Origin: Deltaproteobacteria bacterium
GTDB lineage: Bacteria > Myxococcota > UBA796 > SXON01
Assembly: GCA_947483545.1 (NCBI GenBank)
Contig: CANKNP010000175.1
Span: 1 to 10,773, forward strand
Length of the DNA: 10,773 bases
Direction of reading: 5' to 3'
The notes below the pieces were generated by a model. That model saw nothing but the letters and a program-made list of their open reading frames with translations. It searched no databases and had not been told where the DNA came from. The position numbers and the translations under genes were made by a program. Each line of letters begins with the position of its first letter. The stretch's first letter is position 1. Below are positions 1-6,887 of the stretch, piece after piece.

Positions 1-2
1 CC

Positions 3-743
3 CCGGCCGATGGCCCGAGCCTGCGCGGTGCCAAGGACTTCGAGAAGGCGACGGCCTCGTTGCCCGGCGTCAGCGTCCAGCCCTCCCCCGAGGAGAACAC
101 CGTATACGTGCGGCTTCCGGGCCTCGCCGAACAGATCCGCGGGGCACTGGACGCCTCGCTTGCCGACCGGGGCGTTCACATCGAACGCACCGACTCGGTA
201 GGGCCCAAAGTGGGAGGTTCGCTGCGATCAGCGGCGCTGCTCTCGCTGGTCGTGACCATGGTGTTGCTGCTCATCTACGTCGGCTTCCGCTTCGACTTCA
301 CCTTCGCGCCCGGCGCGATCCTCTGCTTGTTCCATGACAGCACCATCCTCGTGGGCATCTGGTGCCTGACCCAGCAGGAGTTCGGGCTGTCGATGATCAG
401 CGCGCTGCTCACGCTGCTTGGCTACTCGATCAACGACACCATCGTCGTCTACGACCGGATCCGGGAGAACATGGGCAGGTACCGGTCCACGGACTTCCCG
501 AAGCTCATCAATGACTCCATCAACCAGACGCTGTCGCGCACGATCGTGACGTCCGGGGGCACGATCTTGTCGATGCTGCCGTTCTTGTTCATCGGCGGGC
601 CGGTGCTCAAGCAGTTCGCCATCGCGATGATCATCGGGATCGTCGTGGGCACCTACTCGTCGATCTACGTCGCGGCGCCGCTCACGATCATCCTCCGGGA
701 GAACCGGGAATTCTTTGCGCGCCTCGCCGGCGTGAAGGGTTAG
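3..743 (+). CDS. secF: Protein translocase subunit SecF, C-terminal part (5' end outside window)
   Basis: SecF works with SecD in the inner membrane, using the proton-motive force to pull proteins out of the SecYEG channel on the periplasmic side. The frame is open from the window edge, so about 246 C-terminal residues are seen and the true start lies upstream; the TTG at 60 is internal. The first ~60 visible residues are the end of the periplasmic domain. The family's VGPKVGG signature follows (around 197-217), then four or five membrane helices. Diagnostic stretches are RFDFTFAPGAI, the FHD motif, and GYSINDTIVVYDRIREN, the best-conserved block of SecF, all intact. The protein ends naturally with a short basic tail after the last helix. 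secD is expected just upstream. The HU-family gene starts 9 nt after the stop, so the two are probably co-transcribed. Identification is secure. Confidence 0.96.
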   Translation, partial: PADGPSLRGAKDFEKATASLPGVSVQPSPEENTVYVRLPGLAEQIRGALDASLADRGVHIERTDSVGPKVGGSLRSAALLSLVVTMVLLLIYVGFRFDFTFAPGAILCLFHDSTILVGIWCLTQQEFGLSMISALLTLLGYSINDTIVVYDRIRENMGRYRSTDFPKLINDSINQTLSRTIVTSGGTILSMLPFLFIGGPVLKQFAIAMIIGIVVGTYSSIYVAAPLTIILRENREFFARLAGVKG

Positions 744-752
744 GCCCCGCAC

Positions 753-1040
753 ATGACAAAGAGCGAGCTCGTGGATGCCTTGGCCCGACGCGAGGGCGTG
801 CCCCGCGCCACCGCCGAGGTCGTTGTGAACGTGCTGTTCGACCGGGTGCGGGACGCGCTGGTCCGGGGGGAGCGGGTGGAGATTCGCGGCTTCGGCAGCT
901 TCTGCGCGAAAGAGTACAAGGGCTACACCGGCCGGAACCCGCGCACGGGCGCGGAGATCGTCGTACACCCGAAGGTGCTGCCGGTGTTCAAGGTCGGGAA
1001 GGCGCTGCGCAGCCGCGTGAACGGGGAGAGCGGGGATTGA
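753..1040 (+). CDS. HU/IHF-family nucleoid DNA-binding protein
   Basis: A 95-residue member of the HU/IHF family: dimeric, DNA-bending architectural proteins of the nucleoid. The N-terminal helices read MTKSELVDALARREGV. The beta-saddle carries IRGFGSF (44-50), and the DNA-gripping arm carries GRNPRTG (60-66), with P63 the proline that intercalates between base pairs. The arm returns through VFKVGKALR (78-86). Most HU/IHF proteins have FKPGK here; this one has Val in place of Pro. The sequence is closer to IHF-beta/HU of deltaproteobacteria than to IHF-alpha, but the subtype cannot be fixed by eye, so no symbol is given. The ATG follows secF by 9 nt with only a distant purine run (GAAGGG at 734-739), which suggests translational coupling. 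Its stop overlaps the next gene's TTG start. Confidence 0.93.
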   Translation: MTKSELVDALARREGVPRATAEVVVNVLFDRVRDALVRGERVEIRGFGSFCAKEYKGYTGRNPRTGAEIVVHPKVLPVFKVGKALRSRVNGESGD

Positions 1041-1564
1041 GTCGGCTCCTTTGGCTGATGCTCGGGCTGGCGCAGCCGGCGATGGCCGGCTCCGTCTACA
1101 TCAACGGGGTGCGGGCTGACGCGCCCCCCCCGCTGGATCTGAAGGCGGTGAACGTCCGAATCGATGCGCAGGGCAACATCTGGATCGACGCGCCGGGGTA
1201 CCAGGTGCAGGTGGTGGGTGGGCCGCCACCCGCGCCCGTCCCGATGAGCACCCTTGTCTGGTACCTGGTCTCGGAGGACGAAGGCTCGGTGGGCGGCGTC
1301 GTGGATGTGTACGTGAACGATCGCTATGTTCGTCGCTTACAAAGCGGGCAGTCCCAGGTTCTGGTGGATCTGACGTCGTTCGTTCAGGGCGGCACGAACA
1401 AGGTGCAGTTTGTCGTGCGCACGCCTCCGACCGGACGGATGGCCGCGTACATCGGGGGCGCGAACCCGGCCGACAGCACGCTGCGGATCGACGCGCCGCC
1501 GGTGACCTGGCGGTCTACCGGCTCGCAGCAGGTCCAGGAGTTCAGCTTCACCGCGCTGCCCTGA
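1037..1564 (+). CDS. Secreted beta-rich protein of unknown function
   Basis: No recognised family. The 175-residue product begins with a plausible Sec signal peptide: basic MSR, a hydrophobic core LLWLMLGLAQP, and an AMA|GS signal peptidase I site after residue 17. The mature N-terminus has VYINGVRAD (20-28) and NVRID-GN-WIDAPGY (39-55), a short beta-rich module. A Pro-rich linker (GGPPPAPVP, about 62-70) leads to a C-terminal beta-domain with many V/Y/T residues (for example VDVYVNDRYVRRL, TNKVQFVVRT). It has no Cys in the mature part and no membrane anchor, so it is expected in the periplasm or outside. The start is TTG: it overlaps the HU stop (TTGA), is preceded 6 nt away by GGGGAGAG (1023-1030), and gives the full signal peptide; the next ATG (1058) would remove most of it. 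Existence is well supported; function is unknown. Confidence 0.8.
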   Translation: MSRLLWLMLGLAQPAMAGSVYINGVRADAPPPLDLKAVNVRIDAQGNIWIDAPGYQVQVVGGPPPAPVPMSTLVWYLVSEDEGSVGGVVDVYVNDRYVRRLQSGQSQVLVDLTSFVQGGTNKVQFVVRTPPTGRMAAYIGGANPADSTLRIDAPPVTWRSTGSQQVQEFSFTALP

Positions 1565-1578
1565 CGCGGGAGTACCCG

Positions 1579-1790
1579 CGCCAGGGGCCCCGGCAACTTG
1601 AGGATCCCCCAGGCGCAAGCGCCTAAGCTGGCTGCGCTGGCTCGCCAGCCGGCGCTCGCTGCGCGTCGAAGGCGCTGCGCGCCGCCAGGGGCCCCGGCAA
1701 CTTGAGGATCCCCCAGGCGCAAGCGCCTAAGCTGGCTGCGCTGGCTCGCCAGCCGGCGCTCGCTGCGCGTCGAAGGCGCTGCGCGCCGCC
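1579..1790. repeat. Two identical 104-bp tandem units with internal hairpins
   Basis: Positions 1579-1682 are repeated without a mismatch at 1683-1786, and identity runs on to 1790 (2.04 copies, period 104). Each unit holds AGGCGC-AA-GCGCCT (1611-1624 and 1715-1728), a 6-bp stem with a 2-nt loop, then GCTGG-CTCG-CCAGC (1636-1649 and 1740-1753), then a G+C-rich segment whose GGCGC and GCGCC ends can pair. The period is not a multiple of three, so it is not a protein repeat. The block fills the gap between two convergent genes, ending 22 nt from the stop of the minus-strand gene. It could be an extragenic palindromic repeat or a bidirectional transcription end; there is no T-tract. Confidence 0.9.
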
Positions 1791-1811
1791 GCATCCCGCC
1801 CCCGCACCCCC

Positions 1812-2744
1812 CTACCCAATCCCCAACCCCACCGTCGCGATCATGTCCCCAGGCCGCACGAAGCGCTGCCCGAGCCGCTGGATCAACCATCCGCCCGCGG
1901 GCGCGAGGACCATCACCCGATCACCAGGGCGCTCCAACGGGATCAGTTGGCCGATGACCTCGCCCTCCTGCATCTGGCCGCCGAGGGGTGCGATCGGCTC
2001 GAAGATCCCTGCGCCGGGGGCGCGCACCATGTGCCGCTTGACCCAGACTGCGTTGTGCTTGACTGGCAAGTTGGGGCTCGCGATGCAGCCGGTGAGCGCG
2101 GCGAGGCGCAGCATCCCTGAGATGCCGCGCCGCAGGAGCGGCTCGTCCAGCTCGGGGAGATCGGACATCTCGACGGCCATGACGTCGCTCCCGCGGGCTT
2201 CCATCGCGGCGTCGATGCTCGACTGGAAGATCTTGACGTCATCGGGGCCGTCGCCGAACACCCAGACGACGTGGGGGTCCAGCGCTTCGATGTAGGCCCG
2301 GTGACGCGCCTTGCGCTCGGGGGTCTGGCCGGGCGGCTGGATGGCCAACAGCGGCGTGCGCATCACGAAGTTGTGGAGGTTCAGCACGAGGGTGCAGCCA
2401 GCGACCACCTCGCAGAGGGTGGCGGCGAGCCGGCGCGTCAACGCGGGGCCGCCGCCGCCGTCACCCACTCGGTTCATGTCCTCGTCGTCCCAGTTGCTCC
2501 AACGGGCGCGCTGGAGCAGGGCAGGGGGGTTGGCAGCGGCGACGATGCGGACGCCCGCGGTCATCGGCAGATCCCGAAGCGCGACGACGAGGCGGTCCAC
2601 CAGGAGCAGGGGCGAGGGTTCGTCCCCGTGGATGCCTGCGATGACGGCCATCTTGATGGGTTCGGGACCGAGGTCCACAACGGGCAGGTGGACGGCCATC
2701 CCTCCGGCGTCCGACACGGGGATGCGCCGGTAGACGGGCTCCAT
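1812..2744 (-). CDS. Succinylglutamate desuccinylase/aspartoacylase-family zinc hydrolase
   Basis: A 310-residue M14-like zinc amidohydrolase of the AstE/AspA superfamily, which removes acyl groups from N-acyl amino acids or related amides. The zinc site is complete: AGIHGDEP supplies H39 and E42, and LNLHN supplies H124. Other family marks are AAANP (69-73), R81, DMNR (89-92) for substrate carboxylate binding, and VAVEMS with E192 as the likely general base. After about 245 a barrel-sandwich domain (RAPGAGIFEP..., APAGGWL) closes the protein, as in bacterial AspA/AstE-like members. There is no signal peptide, so it is cytoplasmic. The ATG overlaps the stop of the upstream membrane-protein gene (TGATG), so translation is coupled. 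No arginine-succinyltransferase genes are nearby, so a role in arginine catabolism is not supported and the substrate is unknown. Confidence 0.85.
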   Translation of the reverse strand: MEPVYRRIPVSDAGGMAVHLPVVDLGPEPIKMAVIAGIHGDEPSPLLLVDRLVVALRDLPMTAGVRIVAAANPPALLQRARWSNWDDEDMNRVGDGGGGPALTRRLAATLCEVVAGCTLVLNLHNFVMRTPLLAIQPPGQTPERKARHRAYIEALDPHVVWVFGDGPDDVKIFQSSIDAAMEARGSDVMAVEMSDLPELDEPLLRRGISGMLRLAALTGCIASPNLPVKHNAVWVKRHMVRAPGAGIFEPIAPLGGQMQEGEVIGQLIPLERPGDRVMVLAPAGGWLIQRLGQRFVRPGDMIATVGLGIG

Positions 2745-3454
2745 CAGCCGTTCACTTGACGCAGGTACGCGACGACGTCCAGGGCCTCGCGCGCCCGCTG
2801 CCCAACGAGCGTGGGGATCGGGAGCTCACACACGATCTCGATGCCGCCAGCATCGTGAGTGATGTACTGGCTCTCGCGCAGCTCGAAGAAGCGATCCATC
2901 CGCTGAACGACGCCGAGATCGTTCATGTGTGCCTTCGCGAGGGCGGGCAGCTCAGCGAGCAGCTCCCAGCTCCGACCTTCGCCTGCGGGCTTGAAGTGGG
3001 CGTGGGAGGCGGGTAGATCAGCGTCGGTCTTGACGAACAGCAGCGCCTGCCTCGCAACCACGGCTTGGCGGATGATCAGCATCGGAGGGTTTCCAGGCAC
3101 GGCCTGCACCTCCAACTGGCGACCCTCCCGCGCCGACTGGAAGCCGATCCCGCCGCCCTTCTGGGGGAACACCCCCTGACCGTGCTCCATCGCCAGGCGA
3201 GACAGCGCGTCGGTGTAGGGCCCCCATGTGCGCTCATGGCCTCGCACGATCGAAAAGCGAGCGATCCCCAGGACCATGCATAGGGTCCCGACGATCGCCA
3301 TGCCCAGCGATAGCGACGCCGCCTGGCCTTTGATCTCCTCGGGGTGTCGCCCCAACGTGGCCGCCATCATGGAGAGCACGAAGCCCTCAGGCATCACCAG
3401 GACGAGCAGCACAAAGCCGAACAGCGCCAGGAGCAGGGGCGCGGAGTTTTTCAT
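2744..3454 (-). CDS. Membrane-anchored protein of unknown function, two N-terminal helices
   Basis: Not a family I recognise. Of 236 residues, about 5-30 and 47-64 are hydrophobic (LLLALFGFVLLVLVM; LSLGMAIVGTLCMVLGIA), giving two membrane helices joined by a short polar loop (GRHPEEIKGQ). The remaining ~170 residues are soluble and mixed alpha/beta, with no Cys cluster or catalytic signature visible. With two helices, the N-terminus and the large domain should lie on the same side, probably the cytoplasm. The ATG at 3454 is the only good start: the frame is closed by a TAG two codons upstream. No clear ribosome-binding site is seen. It follows rpmB by 48 nt and overlaps the zinc hydrolase gene by 1 nt, so it probably works with that enzyme, but this is context only. 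Confidence 0.75.
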   Translation of the reverse strand: MKNSAPLLLALFGFVLLVLVMPEGFVLSMMAATLGRHPEEIKGQAASLSLGMAIVGTLCMVLGIARFSIVRGHERTWGPYTDALSRLAMEHGQGVFPQKGGGIGFQSAREGRQLEVQAVPGNPPMLIIRQAVVARQALLFVKTDADLPASHAHFKPAGEGRSWELLAELPALAKAHMNDLGVVQRMDRFFELRESQYITHDAGGIEIVCELPIPTLVGQRAREALDVVAYLRQVNG

Positions 3455-3502
3455 CGGAAGCTAGGTGAGCATCGGGCTGGTCTTCACGTCCGCCCAAGCC
3501 AT

Positions 3503-3733
3503 CTACTGCAGCTCCAGACCCTGATCCCGGAGCATCTGCCCGAGGGTCTTGCGCGACAGCGTGCGGAGCGCCCGCGTAGAAAGCTTCAACGTGACGAACT
3601 TCTTCTCCTCTTCCCACCAGATCCGCTTGACCTGGAGGTTCGGGAGCTGGCGCTTCTTCGTCTTGATGTTGGAGTGGGAGACCTTGTGGGCCACGTTCGG
3701 GCGCTTGCCAGTCAGGTCACAGATGCGGGCCAT
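3503..3733 (-). CDS. rpmB: Large ribosomal subunit protein bL28
   Basis: A 76-residue bL28, a structural protein of the 50S subunit, the usual length for the family (E. coli is 78). The N-terminus MARICDLTGKRP matches the standard start. It continues through KVSHSN and KKRQLPNLQVKRIW, which contacts 23S rRNA, then KKFVTLKLSTRALRTL. It has one Cys (C5), not the paired CxxC sets of the zinc-binding form, so it is the zinc-independent type. A good ribosome-binding site, GAGGAA (plus-strand 3738-3743), lies 4 nt before the ATG. The gene leads a minus-strand group with the two-helix membrane protein and the zinc hydrolase; a 48-nt gap follows, so read-through from this strongly expressed gene is possible. 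Confidence 0.97.
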   Translation of the reverse strand: MARICDLTGKRPNVAHKVSHSNIKTKKRQLPNLQVKRIWWEEEKKFVTLKLSTRALRTLSRKTLGQMLRDQGLELQ

Positions 3734-3805
3734 GGGATTCCTCGATTCGGCGACCGAGCGCCGGGGAGATGCAGGCGCAGAGAGCGCCGGGGTAAGGGCG
3801 GCGGG

Positions 3806-3832
3806 GTTATCTCATGGGTTGTCGTTCGGCAA
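3806..3832 (-). promoter_or_regulatory. Possible rpmB promoter
   Basis: Read on the minus strand, TTGCCG (3827-3832) and GATAAC (3806-3811) resemble -35 and -10 boxes, four of six matches each, but the spacer is 15 nt, shorter than the usual 17. It lies about 70 nt upstream of rpmB in the 132-nt region shared with the divergent Uma2-family gene. Weak evidence. Confidence 0.22.
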
Positions 3833-3853
3833 GGGAGCAGGGGTCGCGGGCGT

Positions 3854-3859
3854 TATGCT
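3854..3859 (+). promoter_or_regulatory. Possible -10 box of the Uma2-family gene
   Basis: TATGCT lies 6 nt before the ATG at 3866. If used, transcription would begin at or next to the start codon and give a leaderless mRNA, which fits the absence of a Shine-Dalgarno sequence there. No -35 box is at the right distance. Weak evidence. Confidence 0.2.
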
Positions 3860-3865
3860 TGACGG

Positions 3866-4459
3866 ATGGAAGCCCACAGGACCGCGAGCGGCCCCGCGAC
3901 CTACGAGGATCTGCTCGCTGTGCCCGCGCACCTGACCGCGGAGCTCATCGATGGCGTCGTCTACGCGATGGCGCGTCCCAGCCTGAGGCACGCGGCTGCC
4001 GCGGGGGTGATGGGCCACCACCTCATCGGGGCATTTGGTCTTCGGAAGCCCACAGGCGGCGGCCCCGGGGGATGGATCATCCTCCCCGAGCCGGAACTTC
4101 ACCTCGGCGCACCCGTCCCGAGCTCGCTCGTGCTCGCGCCCGATCTGGCGGGATGGCGGCGCGAGCGCATGCCCGAGGTGCCCGACACCGCTGCCGCAGA
4201 GTTGGCGCCCGACTGGGTGTGTGAGGTCCTGTCGCCGGGCACCGAGAGCCACGATCGGATTCGGAAGATGGAGTGGTATGGCCGCAGCGGGGTGCGCTGG
4301 GCCTGGATCGTGGACCCGCGCTCGCGCTCCATCGAGGTGTACGAGCACAATGGGAGGGTCTGGGAGTTCCTTGGCGGGGTGGAGGGCGAGGTCGTGACGG
4401 TCCGGATCCGGCCCTTTGAAGCCGTGGAGTTCGACATCTCGGAGTGGTGGCCGGCCTGA
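3866..4459 (+). CDS. Uma2-family protein (DUF820, PD-(D/E)XK nuclease-like)
   Basis: A 197-residue Uma2-family protein. The family has a restriction-endonuclease-like fold, and its members are often many per genome in cyanobacteria and myxobacteria; its cellular role is not established. Family motifs are in order: ELIDGVVYAM (26-35) with E26, H42 after the ARPS turn, PEPELHL (74-80), VLAPDLAGWRRERMP (89-103) with D93, PDWVCEVLSPGTESHDR (115-131) with E120, K134 and Y138, and GVRWAWIVDP then IEVYE for the final strands. Length is normal and the active-site acidic residues look intact. The ATG follows an in-frame stop by one codon (TGA at 3860), so it is the natural start. No partner antitoxin or transposase gene is adjacent. 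It is divergent from rpmB and appears monocistronic. Confidence 0.9.
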   Translation: MEAHRTASGPATYEDLLAVPAHLTAELIDGVVYAMARPSLRHAAAAGVMGHHLIGAFGLRKPTGGGPGGWIILPEPELHLGAPVPSSLVLAPDLAGWRRERMPEVPDTAAAELAPDWVCEVLSPGTESHDRIRKMEWYGRSGVRWAWIVDPRSRSIEVYEHNGRVWEFLGGVEGEVVTVRIRPFEAVEFDISEWWPA

Positions 4460-4510
4460 AGCAGGTTCGCGAGGTGGTGGCAAGGGGTAGGCGGGCGGCG
4501 GGCGCACCGG

Positions 4511-4538
4511 AGCCTCCAGCCTCCAGCCTCCAGCCTCC
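4511..4538. repeat. Perfect 7-bp x4 tandem repeat (AGCCTCC)
   Basis: Four uninterrupted copies of AGCCTCC lie in the 184-nt spacer between the Uma2-family gene and the S46 peptidase. On the minus strand the unit reads GGAGGCT, a serial Shine-Dalgarno-like string, but no convincing minus-strand gene follows. The block ends about 80 nt before the peptidase promoter. It may vary in copy number by slippage. Confidence 0.9.
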
Positions 4539-4615
4539 GCCGGGATGCCCCGCGGCGTTCCACGGCCCGGGGTGGACTTGGCGCGAAGGGGAGCGAGCCG
4601 CCCCCTCCTTCACTG

Positions 4616-4624
4616 TGGTATAAA
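4616..4624 (+). promoter_or_regulatory. Extended -10 promoter of the S46 peptidase gene
   Basis: TGG-TATAAA is an A+T-rich island in G+C-rich DNA, a near-consensus extended -10 (TGn TATAAT). No -35 box is at 16-18 nt, as is common for extended -10 promoters. Transcription would begin near 4631, leaving a ~13-nt leader that just includes GAGG (4636-4639) before the ATG at 4644. Confidence 0.55.
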
Positions 4625-4643
4625 CCCGCCCTTTCGAGGCCCT

Positions 4644-6770
4644 ATGCTGCTCCCGCTCGTCCTTCTCCTCGTCCCGTCGCGCACGCTCGCCAGCGAGGGC
4701 ATGTGGCTCCCCGAACAGATCCCGGCCATGGCGGAGTCGCTCAAGGCCGAGGGGTTGACGCTCGATGCCGCGAGCCTGGCCGATCCGATGGGCGCCCAGC
4801 TTGGCGCGGTGGTTTCCTTGGGCGGGTGCACGGCTTCGTTCCTGTCCGCCGACGGGCTCCTGGGCACCAACGGGCATTGTGTCTCGAGCTACCTGGAGTT
4901 CGCCTCGGACGCGCAGCATCGCTACGCCCGCGACGGGTTCACGGCCCCGGACCGAGCCGCCGAGCTCTGGGCCGGGCCCTCCGCGCGCCTCTGGGTCACG
5001 GAGAAGATCGAAGATGTGACCGCAAAGGTGAACAGTCGGCTGAAGAAGAAGATGAAGGACGCGGATCGGCAAGCCGCGATCGAGGGCGTTTCGAAGGAGC
5101 TTGTCGCGCTCTGTGAGGCGGTCCCGAACCGGCGGTGCACCGTCGCCTCGTTCTACGATGGGCGCGAGTACAGGCTGATCTCCCGCTTGGAGATCAAGGA
5201 CGTGCGCGTGGCCTACGTGCCCCCCGAGTCGGTCTATGCGTTCGGCGGCGACGAGGACAACTGGATGTGGCCCCGGCAATGCGGGGATTTTGCGCTTCTG
5301 CGCGCCTATGTTGCGCCCGATGGCACGCCTGGGCCGCATGCCGACACCAACGTGCCTTACAAGCCGCCCCGGCATCTCAAAGTTCAGCCGGCGGGCAGCA
5401 ACCCCGGGGATTTTGTGATGATCGCGGGCTACCCGGGCACCACTTTTCGGTATCGGACGGCGTTGGAGGCCGAGCACGCCGTGACCGTGCGCTATCCGGA
5501 GGGCATCACGTTCCTCAACGCGCTGCTCGCGACAGCGAAGGGGTACGCCCGTGCCGATATGGACGCCGCGAACCGGCTCAGTCAGGCGGTGTCCAACATG
5601 ATGAACGGGCGGAAGAGCTACGAGGGGATGCTCGACAACTTCCTCGCTGCTGACATTGTGGACCGGAAGAAAGCCACCGAGAAGGCGCTGGACGAGTGGG
5701 TGGCGGCGGACCCGGCGCGGGTCGCGCTCTACGCGGCGAGCATCACCGAACTTCGGACGGTCCTGGCTGCGGATCTGGCCACGTTCCGGCGGGATCGGCT
5801 CTACAACGGCCTCGGATACGTGAGCAAGCCGCTCAGCGTCGCGTTGACCGGCGTTCGTTGGGCCGGGGAGCGTGAGAAATCCAATGCTGCGCGCGACGCC
5901 GGTTTTCAGGACCGCGACCTCGGAGACATCCAGGACCGGTTCACCGCGATGGAGAAGAGCCAGCACCTCGCGAGTGACCGCGCGATGTTGAAGGTGATCC
6001 TGGACATGACGCAGGAGCTGCCCCCGGAGCAGCGGATCCCACCGGTGGACGCCTGGTTGGCGGCGGCGGGGGGCGTGGATCTCGCGCTCGATTCGCTCTA
6101 TGCGTCCTCGATGTTGAGCACGACGGAGGGGCGGCTCGCGATCCTGAAGGCCTCGCGGAAGGAGCTGGAGGCCTCGGCCGATCCCTGGGTCAAGCTGGCG
6201 GTCGTGTTGGAGGCCTGGCAGCGCGAGGTCCGGATGAAAGAGAAGGGGGAGAGCGGCGCGTTGGCCCGGCTGCGCCCCGTGTACATGGACGCGCTCCGCG
6301 CCTTTCACGCCGGCCAACTCTACCCGGACGCCAACGGGACCCTGCGCCTCTCGTTCGGCAAGGTCGCCGGCTACTCGCCCGAGGACGGCGTCGCGTACAC
6401 CGCCCAGACGCGGCTCTCTGGGCTGTTGCAGAAGGTGGGCCCCGCGCCGTTCGACGCCCCGAGCGGCTTGACCAGCGCCGCCGCCACCGCGGCCTCGTCG
6501 CGATTTGCGGATCCAGCGCTGAAGGATCTCCCGGTGAATTTCCTCTCCACGTTGGACAACACGGGCGGGAACTCGGGATCCCCCACGTTGAACGGCAAGG
6601 GCGAGGTCGTGGGCTTCGTGTTCGACCGCAACTGGGACGCCGTCGCGGCCGACTGGATCTACGACGAAGACGCGACGCGCAGCATCCACGCCGACGTCCG
6701 CTACCTGTTGTGGCTCTTGTCAGACGTCCATGGCGGGCAGGCGCTGGTCAAGGAGCTCGTCGGGAGCTGA
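4644..6770 (+). CDS. S46-family dipeptidyl peptidase, DPP11-like (Asp/Glu-specific predicted)
   Basis: S46 enzymes are periplasmic serine exopeptidases that release dipeptides from oligopeptide N-termini. The 708-residue product fits the family's ~700-720. Catalytic residues are all present: H78 in TNGHC, D215 in QCGDF and S644 in GGNSGSP. C62 and C79 match the conserved disulfide around the His. N206-W207 (EDNWMWPR), N321 (MMNGRK) and D661 match the residues that hold the free N-terminus of the substrate. R662, 18 residues after the Ser, is the Arg that gives DPP11 its preference for Asp/Glu at P1; DPP7 has Gly there. The C-terminal RSIHADVRYLLW block is typical. The start at 4644 gives a signal peptide (LLPLVLLLVPSRTLA|SEG), follows GAGG by 4 nt and lies just inside the predicted transcript. 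An in-frame ATG at 4545 is upstream of the promoter. The first His of the usual NHHC motif is Gly here, but the catalytic His is kept. Confidence 0.95.
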   Translation: MLLPLVLLLVPSRTLASEGMWLPEQIPAMAESLKAEGLTLDAASLADPMGAQLGAVVSLGGCTASFLSADGLLGTNGHCVSSYLEFASDAQHRYARDGFTAPDRAAELWAGPSARLWVTEKIEDVTAKVNSRLKKKMKDADRQAAIEGVSKELVALCEAVPNRRCTVASFYDGREYRLISRLEIKDVRVAYVPPESVYAFGGDEDNWMWPRQCGDFALLRAYVAPDGTPGPHADTNVPYKPPRHLKVQPAGSNPGDFVMIAGYPGTTFRYRTALEAEHAVTVRYPEGITFLNALLATAKGYARADMDAANRLSQAVSNMMNGRKSYEGMLDNFLAADIVDRKKATEKALDEWVAADPARVALYAASITELRTVLAADLATFRRDRLYNGLGYVSKPLSVALTGVRWAGEREKSNAARDAGFQDRDLGDIQDRFTAMEKSQHLASDRAMLKVILDMTQELPPEQRIPPVDAWLAAAGGVDLALDSLYASSMLSTTEGRLAILKASRKELEASADPWVKLAVVLEAWQREVRMKEKGESGALARLRPVYMDALRAFHAGQLYPDANGTLRLSFGKVAGYSPEDGVAYTAQTRLSGLLQKVGPAPFDAPSGLTSAAATAASSRFADPALKDLPVNFLSTLDNTGGNSGSPTLNGKGEVVGFVFDRNWDAVAADWIYDEDATRSIHADVRYLLWLLSDVHGGQALVKELVGS

Positions 6771-6773
6771 TCA

Positions 6774-6887
6774 TCACGTACACAGTCGGGTGCGCCGTCC
6801 GTCCCAAGCGTTCACCCACGAGGGCAACGCGTCGGGGAGGATCGGCGAGCTGATGAAGCCACCCTGCGCGAGGTCCGCTCGCTGGGC
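6774..6887 (-). pseudogene. Detached C-terminal end of the EAL domain, beyond an in-frame TGA
   Basis: Reading through the TGA that ends the receiver-EAL gene gives 37 more codons in the same frame before a second TGA at 6774-6776. The translation contains LAQGGFISSPILPDALPSW, which lines up with the canonical end of EAL domains (the AQGYLFSRPLP region followed by an amphipathic helix). The first TGA falls where a residue of the ELG-type turn is expected, with no insertion or deletion needed. This end lies only 3 nt from the convergent peptidase stop. So the reading frame was longer and was cut by a nonsense change (CGA to TGA would suffice), or the stop is sometimes read through, or the base is a sequence error. 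Confidence 0.7.

Noticed and set aside
1579..1790. Protein-coding reading of the 104-bp repeat
   Set aside because: The period is not divisible by three, so the copies fall in different frames. No start or ribosome-binding site fits, and the hairpins explain it better.
4545..4643. Upstream ATG of the S46 reading frame
   Set aside because: It would add 33 Arg/Pro-rich residues before a good signal peptide, and lies upstream of the predicted promoter and ribosome-binding site.
4077..6689. 870-residue open frame on the minus strand, opposite the Uma2 and S46 genes
   Set aside because: It is Arg/Pro/His-rich with no domain signature, and lies antisense to a complete S46 peptidase with all catalytic residues. 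Long antisense frames are expected at this G+C content.
6808..6830. Imperfect hairpin (GCGTT...AACGC) as a terminator between the peptidase and receiver-EAL genes
   Set aside because: It has bulges and no T-tract, and falls inside the in-frame EAL remnant, which explains the sequence better.
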